Assembly (NCBI GenBank): GCA_002049885.1
Contig: MVCS01000038.1
Coordinates: 1-8,318 of the forward strand
DNA: 8,318 bases
Origin: Planctomycetales bacterium 4484_123
Lineage (GTDB): Bacteria > Planctomycetota > Phycisphaerae > SM23-33
Reading direction: 5' to 3'
Numbering within the stretch: the stretch's first letter is position 1; each line of letters begins with the position of its first letter. A program made the translations under genes and the position numbers. Below the pieces are notes generated by a model. The model searched no databases, was not told where the DNA came from, and saw only the letters and a program-made list of their open reading frames with translations. Shown piece after piece: positions 1 through 5,677 of this stretch.

Positions 1-184
1 GGGCCCGGCTCCGGCGCGCCGGCAGCCGCGGCGTGCGCCGGCCCCGCCGGCGACCTGCTCGACCTGCCACCTTGTTTCTTCGCGTCCTTGCGCATCATTG
101 AGAAAAACGCAGCCTGGTCGGCTCTCTCGCCCTCGAAGTCTGCGGGCGGAGGTACACAGGTTTTTCTGCCTCCGTGCTGCTCAT
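1..184 (-). CDS. Unrecognised gene start, partial, apparent one-base frame break
   Basis: I do not recognise this protein. From ATG at 182-184 the frame reads MSSTEAEKPVYLRP, with G/C-rich third positions, then continues unconvincingly to a TGA at 95-97. From about position 143 the neighbouring frame takes over the coding-like signal (ADFEGERADQAAFFSMMRK and on) and stays open to the left edge, turning Ala/Pro/Gly/Arg-rich. One extra C in the minus-strand run complementary to 144-146 would join the two parts into one hydrophilic, probably disordered N-terminus. The gene starts 23 bases after the dut stop, so it is probably co-transcribed with dut. No good Shine-Dalgarno site precedes ATG 184; an AAGGG lies about 15 bases upstream. 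The alternative is a gene starting at ATG 98, whose ATG overlaps the TGA (ATGA) but which also has no Shine-Dalgarno site. The break could be a base-calling or assembly error, a real mutation, or two unrelated frames. Confidence 0.4.
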
Positions 185-207
185 TGCCGCTTGCGGGCGC
201 CCTTGAC

Positions 208-660
208 TCACATGCCGGTATGTCCGAACCCGCCGTCGCCCCGGGCTGTCGGGCCCAGGGCGTCGGCTGCTACGACCTCCGCCCGGGCCACGGGGCAGAT
301 GACCATCTGCGCGATTCGCATCCCGCGGCGGACGGTGAACGGCTCCCGGCCGATGTTGGCGAGGATGACGCACACCTCGCCGCGGTAGTCGGCGTCGATC
401 GTGCCGGGGGCGTTGGGCACGATGATCCCGTGCCGCAGGGCCAGGCCGCTGCGGGCACGGACCTGCGCCTCGTGGCCCTCGGGCACGGCCAGGGAGAATC
501 CCGCGGGCACGGCCACCACCTCGCCCGGGGCGATCGTCACCTCCCCGTCGCATGCCGCACAGATGTCCATCCCGGCCGCCTGTGGCGACATGTACCGCGG
601 CAGGGGAATGTCCTCGCAGCCCGCCTTCCGCTTTACCTGTATTCTTATCGGAGACGCCAT
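208..660 (-). CDS. dut: dUTP diphosphatase (dUTPase), trimeric type
   Basis: Hydrolyses dUTP to dUMP and pyrophosphate, keeping uracil out of DNA and feeding dTMP synthesis; cytosolic. At 150 aa it has the usual length of the homotrimeric family, and all five motifs are present in order: motif I AAGMDICA (28-35, with Asp32), motif II RSGLA (70-74), motif III GTIDADYRGE (86-95, with Asp89 in the catalytic position), motif IV RRGMRIAQM (111-119), and motif V RGDGGFGHTG (140-149, with Phe145 expected to cover the uracil). Motif V has His147 where Ser is usual. The ATG is preceded by GGAG (complement of 669-672) at 8 bases, which supports this start. The gene follows the URO-D-like gene on the same strand after a 123-base gap in which I see no convincing promoter or terminator. 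Identification is secure. Confidence 0.97.
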   Translation of the reverse strand: MASPIRIQVKRKAGCEDIPLPRYMSPQAAGMDICAACDGEVTIAPGEVVAVPAGFSLAVPEGHEAQVRARSGLALRHGIIVPNAPGTIDADYRGEVCVILANIGREPFTVRRGMRIAQMVICPVARAEVVAADALGPTARGDGGFGHTGM

Positions 661-783
661 GAATCCTACTCCAGACCAATTGCCGGCCCGCCGGGGCGCG
701 AAAAGGCGCAGCGAGGATAATCGCTCGTGCGGCCAAGGGGTAGTGAGGGCGGTGGGGCCTGAGGCGCGGGCACCCCTGGCGCT

Positions 784-1953
784 TCAGTCCCACAGCTCGT
801 CCTGGAGGCGGTGCCAGGTGTCCATGGCCTGGGCGTGCTCGCCGGGCCGGAGCTGCGGCGAGAAGATCATCCCGCGCCGTGGCGGGCACAGCGCCAGCAC
901 CCGGCGGAAGTAATCGGTCAGGCTCTCGCCCTCTCCGCGTGGCAGCGTGCCTATATAAACCACCTGCCGCTCGATGACCTTGCGCACTTCCGCGGGCCAG
1001 TCCTTGCCGGTGGTGAAGTTCAGCCCGCGCAGCCCGTCGATGCGGCAGTAGATGTCATGCAGGTGCAGTCCCTCGGGCCGGCCGCCGGAGGGCACCCCGC
1101 CGCAGTAGTGCAGCCAGCCCCCACCGAAGGGCTCGAAGGCCCGGCGGACGTAGGGCTCGCAGAACGTCTCGAACTGCTCGGCCGAGATGAGGATGCCGCT
1201 GTCGTCGCACAGCCGGACCGAGCCTGAGTCCATCCAGTACTCGTTGGCGTAGCCGCGGTCGATGGGCTCGCCGGCGAGCGATTTGCACAGGAGGTTCATT
1301 CTGTGATAGATGGCCACACACTTGTCCATGAGTTCGTGGACGAAGGCAGGGTCGGCGTACATGTCCAGGAATAGCTCGTCGTGGCCGCGGGCCTGGGCGG
1401 CGATGTCGAGCGGCCCCTGGGTGTCGCAGTGGCGCAGCCCCACCAGGTCGCCCAGGCCGGCCTGGCGCAGGGCCGAGAGGTGGTGCTGGGTATGCTCGAC
1501 CATGGTGGGCATGACGCCCAGGTGGGAGACGTCCTGGGGAACCTGGAACTCGGCCAACTGTTCCTTGGGCACGTGGCCGGTGCAGACGGGCTTGGTGTGG
1601 GCCGGGGTGGCGTAGGGGGCGCCCAGGATGCTGGGGCCGTTGATGACGCCGGTATCGGCCCGGACGGTGGGGACGTAGTCGCTGCCGCTGGCCGCGGCCT
1701 GCACCACGCCCTTCATCTGCATGTACAGGCTGGCGGCGGGCTGGGCGAACTGCTCGGCCCAGTCGAAGTCGCCCAGGTCGGCCAGGGCCTCGACCTCCAC
1801 GGCGAAGACCATGGGCACGTAGTCGCTGCCGCGCCAGGCGAACATGTCGCCCTGGCGGCGCTTGGCCAGCTCGATCCGGTGGGCGTCGAGCAGCTCACCG
1901 GCGAGGTCCAGCACCCGCTTGAGCAACTCCTCGGGATTGCGGTTCATGCCCAT
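784..1953 (-). CDS. Uroporphyrinogen decarboxylase-like (URO-D/MtaA/CmuA superfamily) protein
   Basis: A 389-residue member of the URO-D fold superfamily, which includes heme-pathway HemE and zinc-dependent corrinoid methyltransferases (MtaA, MtbA, CmuA). Visible signs are GPLDIAAQ near residue 180 (the superfamily Gly-Pro-x-x-x-Ala segment), a C-terminal beta/alpha pattern, and His282-Tyr-Cys284 in the segment WLHYCGG. In MtaA-type enzymes a His-x-Cys pair in this region plus a later Cys binds zinc; Cys356 (ALCPP) is a candidate third ligand. The HemE N-terminal substrate motif (RPPxWxMRQAGRY) is absent, so true uroporphyrinogen decarboxylation is unlikely. The substrate is unknown; methyl transfer is an inference. 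It lies 35 bases after gyrB on the same strand and is probably read from the same transcript. The start is uncertain: ATG at 1951-1953 has only a weak GGGGA 10 bases upstream, and ATG at 1945-1947 is two codons later. The frame stays open upstream through gyrB, but that stretch is not coding. Confidence 0.82.
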   Translation of the reverse strand: MGMNRNPEELLKRVLDLAGELLDAHRIELAKRRQGDMFAWRGSDYVPMVFAVEVEALADLGDFDWAEQFAQPAASLYMQMKGVVQAAASGSDYVPTVRADTGVINGPSILGAPYATPAHTKPVCTGHVPKEQLAEFQVPQDVSHLGVMPTMVEHTQHHLSALRQAGLGDLVGLRHCDTQGPLDIAAQARGHDELFLDMYADPAFVHELMDKCVAIYHRMNLLCKSLAGEPIDRGYANEYWMDSGSVRLCDDSGILISAEQFETFCEPYVRRAFEPFGGGWLHYCGGVPSGGRPEGLHLHDIYCRIDGLRGLNFTTGKDWPAEVRKVIERQVVYIGTLPRGEGESLTDYFRRVLALCPPRRGMIFSPQLRPGEHAQAMDTWHRLQDELWD

Positions 1954-1988
1954 TGGCTCGGGTTCCCCAATGGCCGGCAGGATACGAC

Positions 1989-4562
1989 CTAGACGTCCAG
2001 GTTCTTCACCGCCAGGGCGTTCTCTTCGATGAAGCGGCGGCGCAGCTCCACGTCGCCGCCCATGAGCACGGAGAACATGCGTTCGGCCTCCTCGGCCTCC
2101 TCCGCCCGGACCCTCAGCAAGGTGCGGCGCTCGGGGTCCATGGTGGTTTCCCAGAGCTGCTCGGCATTCATCTCGCCCAGCCCCTTGAACCGCTTGATCT
2201 CCATGCCCCGGCTGCCGAGCTCGCGGATGCCGGGGGCGATGCCAGCGATGTTGTCCACCTCCAGTTCGGTATCCTCGTTGACGAGGACGAACTTGGCGGG
2301 CTCCTTCTCGCCGGTGACGGATTCCTCTCGCACCAGGAAGTAGTCCTCGATGTCGAGTCCGCGGCTCTTGAGCTTGGCTATGACGCGGGTGATCTCGCGA
2401 ACCTCGTGGAGTTCGGCATGTTTTTCCAGCCGCCGGCCCCGCGGGGCGGGCGCCGCCTGGCCGGGACCATTTCGGCCGGCCCTGGTCTTGCGCCGGGCCC
2501 GGCCATTGCCGTTGCCATTGTTGTTGCCGTTGCCTTCTTCCAGCAATTGGTCCTGGAACTCGCCGAGGGCGGCGTCGAACTGGGCGGCGGAGTGGAAGAA
2601 GTAGTTCTGCCCGTCCACCACCATCCAGTGCGTGGGCAGCTTGGGGCCCTTGCGGTGGGCCATCAGTTCGGCGAAGTCCAGCCCGCGGCGCTCCACGATG
2701 CGGACCTTCTCGGCCAGCTCCTCCAGCAGCTCCACCAGCTCGCGCAGGGCAGCGCCCTTGAAGCGGGCCAGCACCTTGGCCTTGCCGCGTGCGACCTTCC
2801 GGATCTCCAGCGTGGTGCCCTCCAGGCCGAGGTTGATCAGCGTCCGCCGCATGGCCTGTTCGTTCAGGACGTACTCGCGGTGTCTCTTGCGGGTGACCAG
2901 GTACAGTGGCGGTTGGGCGATGAACAGCCGCCCGGCGGTGATCAGCGGCTTCATGTGCCGGTAGAAGAACGTCAGCAGCAACGTGCGGATGTGGGAACCA
3001 TCCACGTCGGCGTCCGTCATGATGATGATCTTGCCGTACCGGCACTTGTTGACGTCCACCTCGTCGTTGCCTATGCCGCAGTCCAGGGCCGAGACGATGG
3101 CCCGGATCTCGTTGAACGCGAGGACCTTGTCGATGCGCGCCTTTTCCACGTTGAGGATCTTGCCGCGCAGCGGCAGCACCGCCTGGGTGGCGGAGTCCCG
3201 GCCCTGTTTCGCCGGCCCGCCGGCGGAGTCGCCCTCGACCAGGAACAGCTCCGTGGTGGCGATGTCCTTGGAGCGGCAGTCGGCGAGCTTGCCCGGCAGC
3301 GTTCCGGAGGACAGGGCCCCCTTGCGGCGGGTGAGGTCCCGCGCCCGCCGGGCGGCATCTCGCGCCTGCTGGGCCTGTATGCCCTTGTTGATGATGCGCC
3401 GGGCCTCGGTGGGGTGCTCCTCCAGCCAGGTGGCCAACTGCTCGTTGACGGCCTGGGTGACGAACGACTCCACCTCGGAGTTGCCCAGCTTGGTCTTGGT
3501 CTGGCCCTCGAACTGAGGCTCGCCCACGCGGACGGAGACGATGGCCGTCAGGCCCTCGCGGAAGTCCTCCCCGGAAGGCAGCGGGTCCTTCTCGCGGACC
3601 ATGCCGGTGGCGCGGGCGTAGGCGTTGAGGCTTCGGGTCAGCGCGGCCCGGAAGCCCGACAGGTGGGTGCCGCCCTCTATGGTGTGGATGTTGTTGGCGA
3701 AGGTGAAGACGGTCTCGTTGTAGCCGTCGTGGTACTGTATGGCCACCTCCACCTCCAGCCGGGCACGCTCGTCGGACTTGTGGATGACGATGGGCCGGCA
3801 CAGCGGCGCCTTGCCGTCGTTGAGGTGCTGCACGAAGGCCACCAGTCCCTTGTTGAACTGGAAGACGTCCTCCTTCTCCTCGGCCTCGTCCACCAGGCGG
3901 ATGCGCAGGCCCTCGTTGAGGTAGGCCAGCTCCCGCAACCGGGTGGCCAGCAGCTCGTATCGGAAGCGGCGCTCGGGGAAGATGTCCGGGTCGGGCATGA
4001 AGGTGACCTTGGTGCCCGAGCGCTGGCGCTTGCCGATCTTCCGGAGCTTGCCCTTCTTCTTGCCGCGCTGGAAATCCATGGTGTACACGGTGCCGTCGCG
4101 GCAGACCTCCACCCTCATCCACTCGCTCAGGGCGTTGACGACCGACGCCCCCACGCCGTGCAGCCCGCCGGAGACCTTGTAACTGTCGTGGTCGAACTTC
4201 CCGCCGGCGTGGAGTCGGCACATGACCACCTCCAGGGCCGAGATCTTCAAGCGGGGGTGGGGCCCGACCGGGATGCCGCTGCCGTCGTCGCTGACCGTGC
4301 AGGAGCCGTCGGCGTTGATGCGGACGGTGATGTTCTTGCATCGCCCGGCCATGGCCTCGTCCACGGCGTTGTCCACCAGCTCCCAGACCAGATGGTGCAA
4401 CCCTCGGGCACCGGTGTCGCCGATGTACATCCCGGGTCTGCGGCGGACCGCCTCCAGGCCCTCCAGGACCCTTATCTTGGACTCGTCGTACACGACCTTG
4501 CCGGGCCGGTCCCGGCTGGCGGGACTGCCTTGTTTGCGAGCCTTGGCCGCATCCTTGCTCAC
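1989..4562 (-). CDS. gyrB: DNA gyrase subunit B
   Basis: ATPase subunit of the A2B2 type II topoisomerase that introduces negative supercoils. Length is 857 aa against 804 in E. coli. Conserved landmarks sit at a constant offset of 19: catalytic Glu61 in ELVDNAVDEAMAG (E. coli Glu42), the glycine-rich lid SGGLHGVGASVVNALS, TOPRIM EGDSAGG (Glu443, E. coli Glu424) and TDADVDGSHIRT (Asp517, E. coli Asp498), then KGLGEMNAEQLWETTMDP and the terminus ENALAVKNLDV. The 19-residue N-terminal extension is Lys/Arg-rich. About 34 further extra residues form an Asn/Gly then Arg/Pro-rich linker near 674-720, inside the C-terminal insertion also present in the E. coli protein. Odd residues are Ser95 (E. coli Arg76) and Pro450 (E. 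coli Ser431). The GTG start is fixed by AAGGAG (complement of 4571-4576) 8 bases upstream. GyrB rather than ParE is supported by the insertion and the terminus. The gene is divergent from the adenosyltransferase gene and heads the gyrB/URO-D-like unit. Confidence 0.97.
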   Translation of the reverse strand: MSKDAAKARKQGSPASRDRPGKVVYDESKIRVLEGLEAVRRRPGMYIGDTGARGLHHLVWELVDNAVDEAMAGRCKNITVRINADGSCTVSDDGSGIPVGPHPRLKISALEVVMCRLHAGGKFDHDSYKVSGGLHGVGASVVNALSEWMRVEVCRDGTVYTMDFQRGKKKGKLRKIGKRQRSGTKVTFMPDPDIFPERRFRYELLATRLRELAYLNEGLRIRLVDEAEEKEDVFQFNKGLVAFVQHLNDGKAPLCRPIVIHKSDERARLEVEVAIQYHDGYNETVFTFANNIHTIEGGTHLSGFRAALTRSLNAYARATGMVREKDPLPSGEDFREGLTAIVSVRVGEPQFEGQTKTKLGNSEVESFVTQAVNEQLATWLEEHPTEARRIINKGIQAQQARDAARRARDLTRRKGALSSGTLPGKLADCRSKDIATTELFLVEGDSAGGPAKQGRDSATQAVLPLRGKILNVEKARIDKVLAFNEIRAIVSALDCGIGNDEVDVNKCRYGKIIIMTDADVDGSHIRTLLLTFFYRHMKPLITAGRLFIAQPPLYLVTRKRHREYVLNEQAMRRTLINLGLEGTTLEIRKVARGKAKVLARFKGAALRELVELLEELAEKVRIVERRGLDFAELMAHRKGPKLPTHWMVVDGQNYFFHSAAQFDAALGEFQDQLLEEGNGNNNGNGNGRARRKTRAGRNGPGQAAPAPRGRRLEKHAELHEVREITRVIAKLKSRGLDIEDYFLVREESVTGEKEPAKFVLVNEDTELEVDNIAGIAPGIRELGSRGMEIKRFKGLGEMNAEQLWETTMDPERRTLLRVRAEEAEEAERMFSVLMGGDVELRRRFIEENALAVKNLDV
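2506..2534. repeat. Imperfect TTGCCR short repeat inside gyrB
   Basis: Four TTGCC units, separated by single bases and interrupted by a TTGTTG pair, make a small simple-sequence tract. Read on the minus strand it encodes the alternating Asn/Gly run of the GyrB linker (GNGNNNGNGNG). Because the unit length is a multiple of three, unit gain or loss would keep the frame. Confidence 0.7.
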
Positions 4563-4639
4563 TGCCGGTTCTCCTTGTGCTGCAAGGACTTCTGTGCCAT
4601 CAGGGGTGCCGGCGGGGGTGGGGCTACCCAGGCCGCCAT
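4559..4639 (-). CDS. Possible 26-codon leader ORF overlapping the gyrB start
   Basis: ATG at 4637-4639 opens a 26-residue frame that begins MAAWVAPPPPAPLMAQ and ends at a TGA (4559-4561) that shares two bases with the gyrB GTG start (GTGA). The AAGGAG site of gyrB lies inside this frame. No Shine-Dalgarno site precedes the ATG. If the extended -10 box at 4652-4660 is used, the transcript would begin only a few bases before the ATG, so translation would be nearly leaderless. Proline-rich content could slow ribosomes. It may well be a chance frame in a GC-rich leader. Confidence 0.25.
   Translation of the reverse strand: MAAWVAPPPPAPLMAQKSLQHKENRQ
4571..4576 (-). promoter_or_regulatory. gyrB ribosome-binding site
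   Basis: AAGGAG on the minus strand, 8 bases before the GTG. This decides the gyrB start; no in-frame ATG is similarly placed. Confidence 0.85.
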
Positions 4640-4651
4640 AATGATTTGTAT

Positions 4652-4660
4652 ATTATCCCA
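4652..4660 (-). promoter_or_regulatory. Extended -10 promoter toward gyrB
   Basis: The minus strand reads TGGGATAAT, a TGn extension joined to GATAAT (5 of 6 matches to TATAAT), within AT-rich DNA. The position 17 bases upstream (complement of 4675-4680, TGGCCG) is a poor -35, which is common for extended -10 promoters. It would give a gyrB leader of about 80 bases. Confidence 0.5.
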
Positions 4661-4690
4661 AATCGGTGCTCCCGCGGCCAGCCAATTAGC

Positions 4691-4750
4691 CTATTTTTTC
4701 GCTTTTCTGCCAGCCATAAGTTCTTTACGAATTTGCTCTTCGATGCACAT
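4691..4750 (-). CDS. Possible 19-residue micro-ORF upstream of gyrB
   Basis: The frame MCIEEQIRKELMAGRKAKK is followed by TAG at 4691-4693. GGGAG (complement of 4761-4765) lies 10 bases before the ATG, and a GATAAT hexamer (complement of 4773-4778) lies just upstream. The peptide is charged and helix-prone, unlike the Arg/Pro/Ala-rich translations typical of shadow frames here, and its codons are much more A/T-rich than those of neighbouring genes. The frame remains open upstream to about 4852, so a GTG at 4811-4813 could give 40 residues. It could be a small protein, the remnant tail of a lost gene, or chance in an AT-rich promoter region. I know of no family match. Confidence 0.25.
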   Translation of the reverse strand: MCIEEQIRKELMAGRKAKK

Positions 4751-4897
4751 GGGCAAGGGTCTCCCAGCCAGGATTATCGGACCTGCCGGTGCCTCCTCCC
4801 CACGATGATTCACACCGGGCCCTGGCCTGATGATCTGATTTCCCTGGTACCGTCAGTTCGCCCTGCTGGCCGCTGCCCGCTTGGCCGGAGAGGACGA

Positions 4898-4925
4898 TTG
4901 GATTGCCCTCGCCCGGCAGTATAAT
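4898..4925 (+). promoter_or_regulatory. Sigma-70-type promoter of the adenosyltransferase gene
   Basis: A perfect TATAAT at 4920-4925 has a weak -35 TTGGAT at 4898-4903 with a 16-base spacer. Transcription would start near 4932, giving a leader of about 37 bases before the ATG at 4969. That is too short to hold a cobalamin riboswitch. Confidence 0.6.
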
Positions 4926-4968
4926 GGGCCACGGACCCCCCGGACTCCAAATTGATAAAGGGCGCGCG

Positions 4969-5553
4969 ATGTCACTGTACACGAGAACTGGCGACAAGGG
5001 CTTCACTGAGCTGAGGGGCGCTGGCGGGAGGACGCTGCTCCGGCTGCGCAAGACCGACCCCCGGCTGGTGGCCCTGGGGAGCCTCGATGAGCTCGGCGCC
5101 GCGGTGGGCCTGTGCGTGGTGGAGGCCGAGCGGCAGGGCCGGAAGCGCCCAGCCGGCGTGCTCCGGCGGGTCCAGAGCGACCTGTTCCGCGCGGGGGCCA
5201 TGCTGGCCGCCATGGGCGCCGGCTCCATGCCGGACGTCCGGCTCGAAAGGGGCGCCGTGGTGCGGATGGAGAGGTACATCGACGGCATCGACGCCCGGCT
5301 GGGCCAGCTCAGACATTTCGTCCTGCCCGGCGGCTGCGAACTGGCCGCCCGGTTGCACCTGGCAAGGGCCATAGCCCGCCGGGCCGAAAGGGCCGCGGTG
5401 GCCGCCCTGGACGTCTCGCAGCGCTCCGGCCAGAGCGCCGCCGACGCGGCGCTTCTCACCCGGTACCTCAACCGGCTTTCTGATCTGCTGTTCGCCCTGG
5501 CCCGGCAGGCCAACCACGACGCCGGCGTGGAAGAGTCCGCCTGGAAGCCGTAG
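4969..5553 (+). CDS. Cob(I)alamin adenosyltransferase, PduO/MMAB type
   Basis: Transfers the 5'-deoxyadenosyl group of ATP to cob(I)alamin, making adenosylcobalamin; a cytosolic trimer of helical bundles in this family. The 194-residue product shows the family signature in order: YTRTGDKGFT (4-13, ATP-binding N-terminus), GSLDELGAAVGL (37-48, usually DELN or DELS), FVLPGG (117-122), LHLARAIARRAERA (129-142, with the conserved RRAER), YLNRLSDLLFALAR (166-179), and a C-terminal WKP. I chose ATG 4969 because the YTRTGDKG motif begins at residue 4, as in the family, and AAAGGG (4957-4962) lies 6 bases upstream. The in-frame ATG at 4903 falls upstream of the -10 box. The gene is monocistronic, divergent from gyrB and convergent with purH. 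No cobalamin synthesis or B12-dependent mutase gene is in view, so its user enzyme is unknown. Confidence 0.95.
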   Translation: MSLYTRTGDKGFTELRGAGGRTLLRLRKTDPRLVALGSLDELGAAVGLCVVEAERQGRKRPAGVLRRVQSDLFRAGAMLAAMGAGSMPDVRLERGAVVRMERYIDGIDARLGQLRHFVLPGGCELAARLHLARAIARRAERAAVAALDVSQRSGQSAADAALLTRYLNRLSDLLFALARQANHDAGVEESAWKP

Positions 5554-5618
5554 GAGGCAGAATCCCTCCCGGCCGCGCACCCAGTCCGTCGCGGACGTGG
5601 AACTCCGGGACGCCCCAG

Positions 5619-5659
5619 TCCCGCGGCGCCGTGACCTCACCGTATTGCGGTCCCGCGGC
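5619..5659. repeat. Direct 10-base repeat in the convergent gap
   Basis: GTCCCGCGGC occurs at 5618-5627 and 5650-5659, in the 124-base gap between the 3' ends of the adenosyltransferase gene and purH. The gap also holds a small hairpin, GTCCG-TCG-CGGAC at 5584-5596, without a T tract. No clear terminator is visible for either gene, though the small hairpin could contribute to 3' ends. Confidence 0.35.
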
Positions 5660-5677
5660 TTGACGGTAATCCGGTTT

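Larger units (their letters stand above)
4563..4968. promoter_or_regulatory. Divergent intergenic region between gyrB and the adenosyltransferase gene
   Basis: This 406-base gap holds the only AT-rich stretch of the window (about 4640-4760). It contains the gyrB ribosome-binding site and leader, an extended -10 box toward gyrB, two possible micro-ORFs on the minus strand, and a promoter toward the adenosyltransferase gene close to the right end. The segment from about 4780 to 4890 shows no gene I can support. I found no recognisable B12-box or other riboswitch core and no strong terminator hairpin followed by a T tract. Confidence 0.6.

Noticed and set aside
661..783. Possible promoter or terminator between the URO-D-like gene and dut
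   Set aside because: The only signals are a 5-base stem AGCGA/TCGCT and a GATTAT hexamer without a suitable -35; no T tract. Too weak to call.
1954..4341. Open frame extending the URO-D-like protein upstream to a 1185-residue product
   Set aside because: It runs in another frame through gyrB on the same strand; the translation is Arg/Pro/Gly-rich without motifs, and homology-like sequence begins only near 1953.
4680..4700. Possible terminator before the TTTTTT run on the plus strand
   Set aside because: The GGCT-type elements are direct, not inverted, repeats, so no stem forms, and no plus-strand gene lies upstream.
1953..4808. 951-residue open frame on the plus strand opposite gyrB
   Set aside because: A typical antisense frame caused by high GC at third positions of gyrB; no ribosome site or recognisable domain.
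4577..4924. 115-residue plus-strand frame across the gyrB upstream region
   Set aside because: It starts at a GTG inside the complement of the gyrB leader with no Shine-Dalgarno site, mixes AT-rich promoter sequence with GC-rich sequence, and shows no coding bias.
4725..5640. Minus-strand frames opposite the adenosyltransferase gene (4725-5513 and 4972-5640)
   Set aside because: The opposite strand has a full set of PduO-family motifs; these are antisense shadows.
5639..5667. ACCGT/ACGGT inverted repeat downstream of purH
   Set aside because: A 5-base stem with a loop of 19 bases and no T tract is within chance expectation for this composition.
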